A DNA stretch of 64,000 nucleotides from Paenibacillus sp. FSL H3-0469 (lineage in GTDB: Bacteria; Bacillota; Bacilli; Paenibacillales; Paenibacillaceae). The position numbers and the translations under genes are program-made. The stretch is from contig NZ_CP150302.1 in NCBI RefSeq assembly GCF_038051945.1, positions 4,154,001 through 4,218,000 of the forward strand. The letters run 5' to 3'. A model generated the notes under the pieces. The model worked only from the letters and a program-made list of their open reading frames with translations, was not told the DNA's origin and ran no database searches. Shown piece after piece: positions 8,850 through 16,398 of the stretch; within the stretch, counting starts at the first letter, position 1; each line of letters opens with the position of its first letter.

Positions 8850-9284
8850 TTACTCGCGGACTTCCTGCTTCACCGCCTTCAGCCGCTCATTAATCTGCTC
8901 CGCTTCCTTCTTATCCTTCTCATAGGACAGCAGACGGACAATGGCATAGACTACAGCGATTTGCAGGGCAAACAGAAGTGCAGCGGATACACTGGCCACA
9001 GCTCCGATCAGGCTGGCAAGGGTGATCAACAGAAGCTCCAGCAGGAGAAAATGAATAACAATTCTAACACGCATCGCCCGCTCGCTCACCTCTTCAGGAG
9101 CGTACAACATCAAGCCTGTCAATGCTCCAAGCAGGGAGAAGCCCATAATCGTATAGATGGATATCAGGTCAAAGGCGAGTTCCGGGATAAAAATCTGCCG
9201 CAGCACCGTAATGATAATGATGATGGATGCGAAGATAACCAGAAAATCGCGGATGATGTCTTTGGCAACCTCAGAACGCTTCAT
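8850..9284 (-). CDS. DUF3021 family membrane protein
   Basis: A 144-residue protein with four hydrophobic helices (about 12-32, 42-62, 75-95, 100-118) and a charged C-terminal tail (YEKDKKEAEQINERLKAV). Size, topology and position directly after a LytTR-domain gene are typical of DUF3021 proteins, thought to act as membrane partners of small LytTR regulators. The gap to the upstream lytTR-like gene is 15 bp, so the two form an operon. GGAGG lies directly before the ATG. No catalytic residues are visible. Confidence 0.8.
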   Translation of the reverse strand: MKRSEVAKDIIRDFLVIFASIIIIITVLRQIFIPELAFDLISIYTIMGFSLLGALTGLMLYAPEEVSERAMRVRIVIHFLLLELLLITLASLIGAVASVSAALLFALQIAVVYAIVRLLSYEKDKKEAEQINERLKAVKQEVRE

Positions 9285-9299
9285 GCTGTGACCCCTCCT

Positions 9300-9737
9300 T
9301 TATAATCCAAGTCTTTGTTTGAGTACGGGTACATACTGTCTTGAAATGACTACACGTTCCCCATTATCAAGCAGTGCCGTGAACCTGCCGCTGAGGGACG
9401 GACGCACGCTCTCGATCTTGGCGATATTCAGAATCGTTGATTTGGAGGCGCGAAAACAGTTCTTGTCCCGGCACAGCTCCTCCAGCTCATACAGCTTTTG
9501 CTTCACTTCATACACCTGGTTCTCGCTGTAGACGAATACTTTACCGTCCACGGCTTCGAAATAATAGACATCACTGAGCTTAATGCGGCTGACCCTCTCT
9601 TCCTGGACTCCCAGTAGGACAAGGGTCTCTGCCTTAAGCTTATGTACTATCTGACTGATCTCTTCAGTTGCTTCATAGCATCTGATGATGATTTCCTCTT
9701 GCTGCTCCCTGCTAATATGCTCAATAGAAATTCGGAT
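9300..9737 (-). CDS. LytTR-domain transcriptional regulator with apparent ATC start
   Basis: The open frame runs from a stop at 9756-9758 to the TAA at 9300 and encodes about 145 residues. These are a short N-terminal part (SIEHISREQQEEIIIRCYEA) and a LytTR DNA-binding domain (IKLSDVYYFEAVDGKVFVYS, then FRASKSTILNIAKIESVRP and VISRQYVPVLKQRLGL). Homologues normally begin Met-Arg-Ile; here the expected initiator codon is ATC at 9735-9737, five bases after AGGTG. The first standard start, GTG at 9551, would cut into the LytTR fold. Either a non-AUG start is used or the gene has lost its start. It is in an operon with DUF3021, the classic pair. Confidence 0.72.
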   Translation of the reverse strand: MRISIEHISREQQEEIIIRCYEATEEISQIVHKLKAETLVLLGVQEERVSRIKLSDVYYFEAVDGKVFVYSENQVYEVKQKLYELEELCRDKNCFRASKSTILNIAKIESVRPSLSGRFTALLDNGERVVISRQYVPVLKQRLGL

Positions 9738-9789
9738 AGGATCACCTGCGATAATTCAGATTTGAAGGTCTGTTGCCTAATTAATGTAC

Positions 9790-9818
9790 ATGATACGGGA
9801 ACCGCTCCCATACGACAA
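9790..9818 (-). promoter_or_regulatory. Putative promoter of the LytTR-DUF3021 operon
   Basis: On the minus strand, -35 TTGTCG (9818-9813), a 17-bp spacer and -10 TATCAT (9795-9790), placing transcription start roughly 45 nt before the ATC codon of the LytTR gene. The spacer contains a GGGA/TCCC inverted repeat around GCGGT that could be an operator. This supports the operon being transcribed despite its odd start codon. Confidence 0.5.
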
Positions 9819-9921
9819 ATATAACTACTACAGGTACGCCAAAAGGCTGGTGCTGTTCATGTGTGGAACCTTCCTTATCTGATAGGTTGTCAATGTAAAA
9901 TATGGATTCCGCGCGCAACAA

Positions 9922-9965
9922 AAACCCGCAAACGGCACCTGTTACAGTGAGCCGCTTGCGGGTTT
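9922..9965 (-). terminator. Rho-independent terminator after the two-repeat stalk protein gene
   Basis: Arms AACCCGCAA/TTGCGGGTT extended by CGGC/GCCG around a 14-nt loop, followed on the minus strand by a T-rich run (TTTTTG). It ends the gene at 10028-11656; the hairpin is nearly symmetric, but there is no transcription unit entering from the left. Confidence 0.75.
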
Positions 9966-10027
9966 GATCTACTTTTGGCCTCGGTTTAATCCTGGCCTAA
10001 TATAGAGGGTTAACTTCTGCACCTTAA

Positions 10028-11656
10028 TTACATACTCTTAGTCAAAGTAATAGACTGATCTGCATTGCCCCATTGTACGTTCCAGCCCAGCAATTCGGTG
10101 ATGAAACGAAGAGGAACTACGGTTCTGTTGTCGTCGTTCACGAAGACTTTGGCGCCGACGGATTTTCTCATGCCGTTGACTTCCATGAAGTCCTTATTCA
10201 TCCAGAATACAAGGGTGTCGTTGCCTGCCATAATAGTAACCTGCTGCGCTTGCTTATCCCATTTGACCTCTGCCCCGATGCCTTCACTCAGGTAGCGAAG
10301 CGGGATGTAGGTCATTCCGCTCCAGATGAACGGCTTGGTATCCATTTGAGTTACTTGTCCGTTAATGTTCAGGACGCCGCTGCCCACCTTCATCCAGACT
10401 TTCACCATGGAAGCAGGATCTGCCGGTGTTGCAGGTGCGGGTGCTGCTGCATCCTGGAACTTGTCGTTGAACTGCGTAACAATCGCATTGCCCAGCGCTT
10501 GGCCTACACCGAACATCGTCTTGTAGCCCTCGCGGTTCGTCTTATAAGAAGCGTCATAGCTGCCCGCTGCATATTGCGTAAGCACCTGCTGCACCTGGTT
10601 CTCGTGAGTGGTCAGTGCAGATTGCCCCGCTGACTTCGGCAGATTGCCTGCTGTAGCCGAATCAAGGAAGGCTGCGAATTCAGTGGTGAAGCCGGCGATA
10701 CGCGCTTCCACTGCCGCTTTTGCCGCTGCATCATTGTTCTTCACTGCTGATACGAAATCAGCCTGGGCATTCACATGATTCGTGACCCAGATCTTCTCGA
10801 AGGCCGCCGCCCCGTCCGCACCATAGATGGAAGCAATGGCTGCCTTGAAGTCTGCCGTATTCATGGCTTCGGCTGCAATCAGCGCATTGGAAGCCGCTCT
10901 TCCGTCATATTGCTCCTGCATTTGCAGGACGGACAAGGCGAAGTGTTCACCCGCTAACTGGTTGAGTGCGGATCTCAGATCAGCAGCCTTGGTATCTGCC
11001 TTGGTATTCTCGAATTTAGCAGGCATTTGCGTAGTAATCGCACTGGACAGGGCCTTGCTGATGCCGAACATCTCTGCGTACCCCTTACGGTAGGCTTCAT
11101 AAGCGCCCTTGTAATCGCCGGCTGCATAATCCTCGAACACTTCCTGGACATGGTTCTCATGACTGCGGATAACCTGCTTCGCGGCAGCTGCCGGAAGCTT
11201 GCCCTCTGTTGCCGTGCCGAGGAAATTCCCGAACTCGTCTACAAAGCCGCTAACTTTATCTTCTGCTGCTTTGACGGCCACCGTGTCCTTGTTCTTCGTC
11301 GCCTTCACCAGATCGTCGGTGTACTTGTTATGTGCACGGAAAATCCGTTCAAATTCTGCCGCTCCTGCATCGCCGTACAGTGAAGCAATGGCGGGCTGCA
11401 TATCGAGCGCGTTCTGATCAAGCGCCTGGTAGGCCGCTGCCGCGTCCTTGGTGCCGTCATAAGCCGTCGTCATTGCAGTTACGGCAAGGGTGAAATGCTC
11501 GGAGAGCAGATAATCCAGGCCTGCTCTCAGCTCGGCAGCCGGTGTATTCACCGAAGCCTTCATCATCGCGGCTGCCGGGGCTGCCTCCGCACCTGCCAGC
11601 GCAGGGATCATCAGGGTCAAGCTTAACATCGGAACGACTAATTTCTTCATCTTCAT
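10028..11656 (-). CDS. Secreted protein with two helical His-containing repeats and a C-terminal stalk (copper amine oxidase N-like) domain
   Basis: A 542-residue exported protein. The signal peptide ends near ALAGAEAAPA. Two ~170-residue repeats follow (about 38-215 and 225-400). Each starts L(R)(S/A)(G/A)L..L..EHF, has a mid-repeat His segment (FRAHNKY in the first, WVTNHVNA in the second), a second His segment (RSHENHVQ / TTHENQVQ) and ends YAAG(D/S)Y with GY..MFG. The aligned His and Glu residues in predicted helices suggest a helical bundle that may bind metal or haem; this is inference. The last ~120 residues are a stalk domain (KPFIWSGMTYIPLRYLSEGIG, TVVPLRFITELLG), a cell-wall display module common in Paenibacillus. 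AAGGAG precedes the first ATG. Function unknown. Confidence 0.8.
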   Translation of the reverse strand: MKMKKLVVPMLSLTLMIPALAGAEAAPAAAMMKASVNTPAAELRAGLDYLLSEHFTLAVTAMTTAYDGTKDAAAAYQALDQNALDMQPAIASLYGDAGAAEFERIFRAHNKYTDDLVKATKNKDTVAVKAAEDKVSGFVDEFGNFLGTATEGKLPAAAAKQVIRSHENHVQEVFEDYAAGDYKGAYEAYRKGYAEMFGISKALSSAITTQMPAKFENTKADTKAADLRSALNQLAGEHFALSVLQMQEQYDGRAASNALIAAEAMNTADFKAAIASIYGADGAAAFEKIWVTNHVNAQADFVSAVKNNDAAAKAAVEARIAGFTTEFAAFLDSATAGNLPKSAGQSALTTHENQVQQVLTQYAAGSYDASYKTNREGYKTMFGVGQALGNAIVTQFNDKFQDAAAPAPATPADPASMVKVWMKVGSGVLNINGQVTQMDTKPFIWSGMTYIPLRYLSEGIGAEVKWDKQAQQVTIMAGNDTLVFWMNKDFMEVNGMRKSVGAKVFVNDDNRTVVPLRFITELLGWNVQWGNADQSITLTKSM

Positions 11657-11814
11657 CTCACTTCACTCCTTAGATTGGTGTAATATGTGTTGTTCACGTT
11701 GCCTGTTTGCCTATACATATACTGAAACGCAGCGAATTCAGGTTTGGATCACAATCCCGGCTAAAAAAATAAACACCACCCTCAACAGCCGAGAAATCAG
11801 AATTCCTATACACA

Positions 11815-11855
11815 AAAAAGCCGCCCGCCGGTATCAAATACCGGAACAGGCAGCC
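11815..11855 (-). terminator. Terminator after the NmrA-like oxidoreductase gene
   Basis: The stem CCGGTAT/ATACCGG with a CAA loop is extended by GCCGCC/GGCAGC. On the minus strand it is followed by TTTTTTG. It lies 34 bp after the stop of the gene at 11889-12743. Confidence 0.75.
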
Positions 11856-11888
11856 TCTTGTAATAATATAACCTGCTTGCAGATTGAG

Positions 11889-12743
11889 TTACGCCAGCAA
11901 CGCGCGTACACCTTCACTCAGCGGGGTAAGCGGACGGTTCAGCAGCTTCGCAAGGTCGCCGCTCTCGATATTCAGCGCACCATCACGGATGGCTGCCTGA
12001 ATGGCAACCACGATCGGCAGCGCCGCTTCCGGCACACCGGCTTCGCCCATTACCTTCGCATAGGTGGCATCATCCACCTGTTGCACGGCAACCTCCTGGC
12101 CCAGAACCTCGCCGACCACCGCTGCCAGCTCTGCCTGGGTAAGCGGAGTGCCGGACAATTCGTAGATGACGCTCTCACGGCTCTCTCCAGCCAGAACAGC
12201 CGCTGCCGCTTCAGCATAATCGCCGCGTGTAGCCCAGCCTACCTTGCCGTCTTCGGCTGAGGTCAGCCAAGGAGCGCCGGCCTTCACGGCCTGAATGGAG
12301 CCGGCTTCGTTCTCCAGGTACCAGTTGTTGCGCAGGAAGGCATACGGAATACCGGATTCACGGATGAACTCTTCTGTGGCACGGTGTACCGGAGCCAGGA
12401 ACAGGGAGCTGTTATCAGCATCGCCTACACTGGTGTAGACGATGAAGCCTACACCTGCACGGACAGCGGCATCTACAGCTGCCTTATGCTGGCGGATACG
12501 GGTGTCATTGTCGCCGTCAGCCGAGACGATCAGCAGGCGGTCCACTCCGGCAAAAGCGGTATCCAGTGTCTCCGGCTGATCAAAATCGCCATGGCGGACA
12601 TCGACGCCGCGTGCCTTCAATGCTTCTGCCTTCTCCGGGTTTCTGACACTGGCTACAATATTCTCAGCGGGTACGGTCTTCAACAGAGTCTCTGCTACGA
12701 TGGAACCAAACTGGCCAGTTGCTCCTGTTAATGCGATCTTCAT
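11889..12743 (-). CDS. NmrA-like NAD(P)H-binding oxidoreductase (quinone oxidoreductase 2 type)
   Basis: A 284-residue atypical short-chain dehydrogenase. The N-terminal Rossmann motif is TGATGQFGS (residues 7-15), then VRNPEKAEALKARGVDVRHGDFD, the pattern of QOR2/YtfG and NmrA proteins that bind NADPH. FIVYTSVGDAD and FLRNNWYLEN match the QOR2 subfamily, which reduces quinones or senses redox state. No classical YxxxK catalytic pair is present, as usual for the group. Its promoter region contains an inverted repeat (12822-12840). It lies next to a flavodoxin-fold NAD(P)H oxidoreductase, suggesting shared use in quinone or electrophile stress. Confidence 0.83.
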   Translation of the reverse strand: MKIALTGATGQFGSIVAETLLKTVPAENIVASVRNPEKAEALKARGVDVRHGDFDQPETLDTAFAGVDRLLIVSADGDNDTRIRQHKAAVDAAVRAGVGFIVYTSVGDADNSSLFLAPVHRATEEFIRESGIPYAFLRNNWYLENEAGSIQAVKAGAPWLTSAEDGKVGWATRGDYAEAAAAVLAGESRESVIYELSGTPLTQAELAAVVGEVLGQEVAVQQVDDATYAKVMGEAGVPEAALPIVVAIQAAIRDGALNIESGDLAKLLNRPLTPLSEGVRALLA

Positions 12744-12821
12744 TCTTCATTCCTCCATTTGGGTTGTTGTATTTCAATCCCGGCTATCAAAGCTCACGTT
12801 GACAGCGGTAATTACTAATCA

Positions 12822-12840
12822 TGTAACCATTGTAGTTACA
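12822..12840. promoter_or_regulatory. Inverted repeat TGTAAC-N7-GTTACA upstream of the QOR2-like gene
   Basis: Six-base arms separated by 7 bp, about 80 bp before the ATG of the oxidoreductase. TTGTAA at its edge could be the -35 box. Sites of this form are bound by HxlR-type regulators in front of similar genes, but no HxlR gene is present in the window, so the regulator is unknown. Confidence 0.4.
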
Positions 12841-12873
12841 AGTTGGCCGAATGTCAAACCAAATGTTTCGTCC

Positions 12874-13458
12874 TCAGCCCACTGTCTTGAAATAGCGGTA
12901 GATCTGCTCCAGCTTCTTGCTATGCTTCCCCTTCTTGCTCTCCATGTTACCGAATTCGAAGAACTTCACCTTACGGATGCCCACGTAGTTGAACAGGGCT
13001 TTGCGCATCAGTATCTTATGCGAGTTCCCCAGCCACAGCAGCGGGTAGTGGGTCGGCCCCTTCATGCTGGAAATGCAGATTACGCTCTTCCCCTTGAGCA
13101 GCCCCTCAGGCAAAAGTCCGCCCTTATCCCGGTAGGCGAAGCCCGATGCAAACATCCGGTCGATGTAGCCCATCAGCATCGCTGGCGGGCGTCCCCACCA
13201 GATCGGATAGACCAGCACGATCTGATCGGCCCATAGCAGCTGCTCCCTGTACTCTGCAAGCTCCGGTTCCCGGTACATATCCCGTCTGCGCCGATTTTCA
13301 TTGAACACCAGGACCGGATCGAATCCGGCCGCATACAGATCAAGCACCTTCACTTCCGTAATTTTGGCATTCTCCTTGCTGCCGCGCAGTACTTCCTCCA
13401 GGAAGGCGTAGCTCAGGCTCTTATGGTTCGGATGGGTGTAGATCACAAGTGTATTCAT
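12874..13458 (-). CDS. Flavodoxin-fold NAD(P)H oxidoreductase (MdaB/YwrO/KefF type)
   Basis: A 194-residue protein beginning MNTLVIYTHPNHKSLSYAFLEEV, the phosphate-binding start of flavodoxin-like quinone reductases. WADQIVLVYPIWWGRPPAMLMGYIDRMFASGFAY is the family signature around the isoalloxazine site. It is expected to use FMN/FAD and NAD(P)H to reduce quinones by two electrons. It is divergent from the MarR gene at 13580, and the intergenic space holds two matching operator-like sites, so MarR control is likely. The C-terminal part is basic (ESKKGKHSKK). Confidence 0.87.
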   Translation of the reverse strand: MNTLVIYTHPNHKSLSYAFLEEVLRGSKENAKITEVKVLDLYAAGFDPVLVFNENRRRRDMYREPELAEYREQLLWADQIVLVYPIWWGRPPAMLMGYIDRMFASGFAYRDKGGLLPEGLLKGKSVICISSMKGPTHYPLLWLGNSHKILMRKALFNYVGIRKVKFFEFGNMESKKGKHSKKLEQIYRYFKTVG

Positions 13459-13477
13459 CAGTGGTATTCCCCTTTAG

Positions 13478-13532
13478 TTGTCATTTGATAACCAAAACAT
13501 AGCACAGCCGTAAATTACTTGTCAAATGATAA
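13478..13532. promoter_or_regulatory. Two MarR-type operators between the NAD(P)H oxidoreductase and marR-like genes
   Basis: TTGTCATTTGATAA at 13478-13491 and TTGTCAAATGATAA at 13519-13532 share the form TTGTCA-NN-TGATAA, each an imperfect palindrome. Their centres are 41 bp apart, near four helical turns. A third partial half (TTTGATAATTA) lies at 13540-13549. They flank the start region of the divergent pair, as expected for MarR autoregulation and repression of the oxidoreductase. Confidence 0.7.
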
Positions 13533-13579
13533 TTGTTTTTTGATAATTATTCTGGTATCGTGACCTCTGAGGTGATCTT

Positions 13580-14014
13580 ATGGACAACAACCATCTATTT
13601 CAGAAATTTATAGCCTTCACTGCCGCCGTCCATCAAATAACGAACGATATTTCCAAAGATGTGAACTCAGACGGCTTAACGCCGCTGCAATATAAGATTG
13701 TCGAATACATCGCCGTCAGCCAGCCTGTTACGCTCAGCGAGATCAGCGACTGCATGAACATGTCGATGCCCAATACCAGCAGGGAGCTGAAGAAGCTTAG
13801 CGAAAAAGGGCTATGTACCCGCATCACCGACCCCGCTGACCGCCGCAGACAGGGAATTACGCTCTCCGCTGCAGGCGAGGCGTTGATGAATGAGGCCTTC
13901 GGACAGATCGCTGTCCGGTTCGAGCAGCGTATTGCGGCTCTGAGCGCTGAGGAACGCAAAGAGACCGAGCGGGCGCTCGATCTCTTGCAACAGAAGGTAT
14001 TTTATTTGAACTGA
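13580..14014 (+). CDS. MarR family transcriptional regulator
   Basis: A 144-residue protein with the MarR winged helix. A dimerising N-terminal helix is followed by YKIVEYIAVSQPVTLSEISDCMNMSMPNTSRELKKLSEKGL (helix-turn-helix, about 40-80), the wing DPADRRRQGITLSAAGEAL with the conserved D-x-R-x3 pattern, and a C-terminal dimer helix. AGGTGATCTT precedes the ATG. It is divergent from the NAD(P)H oxidoreductase and shares operator sites with it, so it probably represses that gene until an electrophile or quinone releases it. No Cys in a redox-switch position is obvious. Confidence 0.87.
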   Translation: MDNNHLFQKFIAFTAAVHQITNDISKDVNSDGLTPLQYKIVEYIAVSQPVTLSEISDCMNMSMPNTSRELKKLSEKGLCTRITDPADRRRQGITLSAAGEALMNEAFGQIAVRFEQRIAALSAEERKETERALDLLQQKVFYLN

Positions 14015-14045
14015 GGATAAGGGCTGCCCTGCATTCTATGAGCGG

Positions 14046-15470
14046 TTATTTCACAGCAACGCCCTTCGCTGCAATCTCCGCAGGCGCAGGAGCCTCCTTG
14101 CGCTTGAGGAACAAGGACAGGATCAGCGCAGCCACCGCGGCGCCTGTGGTGACCATAGAAGCCACATTCATTCCGTGAATTAAGCTATGGACATCGCCTG
14201 TCTGCTTCAGGCCGCCGCCGCTGTAGGTCATAATAGTGACAAGCAGGGCGGTTCCAATGGAACCGGCGACGGTACGCAGTGTGGTATTCACCGGGATACC
14301 ATGGCGGATCAAGTCAGGCGGCAGTGAATTCATTCCGCTGGTGATGACGGGCAGCAGGGTCAGGCTGACGCCAGCCATCCGCAGAGAGTAGCCGACCATC
14401 AGGAACATATAGGACGTGTGCTCCGTCAGATTGGAGAACAACAGTGCAGAGATGACCGTCAGGCTGATTCCGGTGATGACCATCGTTCTGGCACCTATTT
14501 TATCGAATATTCTTCCCGCTATCGGGGACATGATACAGATCAGAATCGCACCCGGCAGCAGCATCAGACCCGACTTCAGCGCAGTATAGCCAAGCATGGT
14601 CTGCATATACAGCGGCAGCAGGAGCTGCGCGCTCAGCATGATAATCATCAGGATCATACTGATTACTGTAGCCATCGTAAAGGCAGAACTGGTGAACACC
14701 CGCAGCTCCAGCAGAGGATTCTCCATCTTCAGTTGCCGCCACACGAACAGGCAGAGTGCGATGAACCCGACCGCGAGGGAAATTAGCACCTCGGTGCTTC
14801 CCCATCCTTGACTGCCGGAGACACTGAATCCGTACAGCACACCGCCGAAGCCGAGCGAGGATAACGTCATGGAGAGCGCGTCGGCCTTACTTTTTACCTG
14901 TGGCGTCACGTTCTTCACCAGAAACACGCCCAGGAGCGTAAGCAGCAGCGAGCAAGGAGCCAGAATATAGAACAACAAGCGCCAGGAATGATCCTCCACG
15001 AGCCAGCCGTTCAGCACAGGTCCGATCGCCGGAGCGAAGTTAATCGCCAGCCCGATCAGCCCCATCGTGAACCCGCGCTTGGCTACCGGGATGAGAATGA
15101 ACGTCAGGGTCTGGACCAGGGGAAGCATAATGCCCACTCCGACCGCCTGCACAATTCTTCCGGTGAGCAGCAGGCCGAAGCTCGGGGAAACCGCACACAG
15201 AAGCGTCCCCGCAGTCAGCATGCCCATCGCAAAGACGAATACCTGCTTCGTCGTGAAGCGCTGAATAAGATAAGCTGTAATCGGAACAACAATACCCGTC
15301 ACCAGTGCAAAAGCGGTCGTTAACCACTGCACGGTACTCGCAGACAACCGGAACTCACCCATAATGTTAGGCAGTGCCGTATTCAGCGAGGATTGATTCA
15401 ACAGCCCCGCCATTGTCCCGATAATTAGAATAGCCATGATTAGATTGGTTCCCTTTGGTGCCTTCTCCAT
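14046..15470 (-). CDS. DHA2 family MFS multidrug efflux transporter (EmrB/QacA type)
   Basis: A 474-residue transporter with about 14 hydrophobic segments. It shows the DHA2 signatures LNTALPNIMGEF near residue 33 (motif D1-like), the loop after helix 2, GRIVQAVGVGIMLPL near 105 and FAPAIGPVLNGWLVEDHSWRLLF (motif C, antiporter motif). It exports drugs or other hydrophobic compounds in exchange for protons. A TetR gene lies directly upstream on the same strand, and both promoter regions carry an ACTAACT(A/G)GTT site, so it is a repressor-pump unit. GGAG stands 8 nt before the ATG. The substrate is unknown. Confidence 0.88.
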   Translation of the reverse strand: MEKAPKGTNLIMAILIIGTMAGLLNQSSLNTALPNIMGEFRLSASTVQWLTTAFALVTGIVVPITAYLIQRFTTKQVFVFAMGMLTAGTLLCAVSPSFGLLLTGRIVQAVGVGIMLPLVQTLTFILIPVAKRGFTMGLIGLAINFAPAIGPVLNGWLVEDHSWRLLFYILAPCSLLLTLLGVFLVKNVTPQVKSKADALSMTLSSLGFGGVLYGFSVSGSQGWGSTEVLISLAVGFIALCLFVWRQLKMENPLLELRVFTSSAFTMATVISMILMIIMLSAQLLLPLYMQTMLGYTALKSGLMLLPGAILICIMSPIAGRIFDKIGARTMVITGISLTVISALLFSNLTEHTSYMFLMVGYSLRMAGVSLTLLPVITSGMNSLPPDLIRHGIPVNTTLRTVAGSIGTALLVTIMTYSGGGLKQTGDVHSLIHGMNVASMVTTGAAVAALILSLFLKRKEAPAPAEIAAKGVAVK

Positions 15471-15500
15471 CTCTGATTCTCCTTTATCTGTTCATTTAAA

Positions 15501-15513
15501 ACTAACTAGTTGT
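15501..15513. promoter_or_regulatory. Operator-like site before the DHA2 pump gene
   Basis: ACTAACTAGTTGT lies 31 bp upstream of the pump ATG and matches ACTAACTGGTTAGA found over the tetR-like promoter (16243-16256). It is the likely binding site for the neighbouring TetR protein. Confidence 0.55.
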
Positions 15514-15528
15514 TTATAATTACTGAAA

Positions 15529-15560
15529 AGAAAAAGCCGCCCCTTACAGTAAAGACGGCT
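15529..15560 (-). terminator. Hairpin at the end of the TetR gene
   Basis: On the minus strand, AGCCGTC pairs with GGCGGCT (one G-U) and is followed by TTTTTC. It overlaps the last codons of the TetR gene and would separate its transcript from the downstream pump gene. Confidence 0.6.
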
Positions 15561-16215
15561 CCATGACGCCATGGATAATAAATTGTACGATCTGACTGGT
15601 GGCCTGCTCTCTATTCTGCGGGGAATCCAGATTGCCGAACACGTGCTCGAACCTTGAAGACGACTGCAGTGTCATAGCAATCATGTTCATGGCCAGCATC
15701 GGAAAGAGTGCGGGGTCCAGATCCCGGCGGAGGATTCCGTTCCTCTGGGCGGCCAATGCAACCTTATACATCTGAGGATCATCGTCAAGACGGTAGCTGA
15801 TCTGATTCAAGGTCTTCCAGCCTTCCGCAGCCTCCCAGAACAGGATTCTCAGGTAAGTCCGGTGCTCCAGCAGGAAGGAGACCGTCTGACGGGTCCAGTA
15901 ATCCACGAAATTTTTGAATGCGGACGGGTCCTTGAGTTGCTGCTCATCCTTCAGCAATTCGCTGATGAACGAGCCGGTGATCTGTTCACTAACCTGGTCC
16001 GCCCGCTTGACCACTTCCGTGTACAACCCTAATTTGTCGCCATAATATTGGTAGATCAGGCTTTTGTTATACCCGGAAGCCTTCGCAATGGCATCAATCC
16101 GTGCCGCTGAGAAGCCGGACTCGGCAAAGATCTCCTCGGCTGCATCCAGGATAACGCCCCGGGTCCGGGCGGCATCGTAGATTTTGGCGCTGCGTTTGTT
16201 CCCAGTTGTGGTTAT
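15544..16215 (-). CDS. TetR family repressor with apparent ATA start
   Basis: An open frame with a complete TetR protein of about 223 residues. The N-terminal HTH reads AARTRGVILDAAEEIFAESG, then IDAIAKASGYNKSLIYQYYGDK, and the C-terminal ligand domain follows. No ATG, GTG or TTG lies between the upstream stop (16228-16230) and the HTH. The codon where Met is expected is ATA (16213-16215), 8 nt after an AGGGGGTAAC ribosome binding site. The first TTG (16026) falls after the HTH and would give a useless protein. A near-consensus promoter lies upstream (16256-16284) with an operator at its start point. It probably represses itself and the adjacent DHA2 pump. Use of AUA is inferred. Confidence 0.78.
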   Translation of the reverse strand: MTTTGNKRSAKIYDAARTRGVILDAAEEIFAESGFSAARIDAIAKASGYNKSLIYQYYGDKLGLYTEVVKRADQVSEQITGSFISELLKDEQQLKDPSAFKNFVDYWTRQTVSFLLEHRTYLRILFWEAAEGWKTLNQISYRLDDDPQMYKVALAAQRNGILRRDLDPALFPMLAMNMIAMTLQSSSRFEHVFGNLDSPQNREQATSQIVQFIIHGVMEPSLL

Positions 16216-16242
16216 GGTTGTTACCCCCTATTCCTATTTATA

Positions 16243-16284
16243 ACTAACTGGTTAGATTGTAATCTGCATCCTAGCGGATGTCAA
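16243..16284 (-). promoter_or_regulatory. Promoter and autoregulatory operator of the TetR gene
   Basis: On the minus strand, -35 TTGACA (16284-16279), a 17-bp spacer and -10 TACAAT (16261-16256). ACTAACTGGTTAGA (16243-16256 on the plus strand, inner symmetry CTAAC/GTTAG) covers the expected transcription start, a position suited to self-repression. The same core recurs before the pump gene. Confidence 0.75.
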
Positions 16285-16316
16285 GCGCGGTTCTTACAGC
16301 CTTGTCTGCGAAACGT

Positions 16317-16331
16317 TGCCAACAATTGGCA
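16317..16331. promoter_or_regulatory. Inverted repeat TGCCAA-CAA-TTGGCA upstream of the NlpC/P60 gene
   Basis: A perfect 6+3+6 palindrome 68 bp before the NlpC/P60 start and about 100 bp before the divergent tetR-like start. It could be an operator for either gene; no cognate regulator can be named. Confidence 0.35.
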
Positions 16332-16398
16332 CAAAACCAATTCACACCAATCGCGTCTAACTGGAGAGAGTTAAATCTATCCATAAGGTGATGAATCC

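Noticed and set aside
16326..16345. Sigma-54-like TTGGCAC element before the NlpC/P60 gene
   Set aside because: The -12 TTGC element is missing at the correct spacing; the TGGCAC is explained by the inverted repeat.
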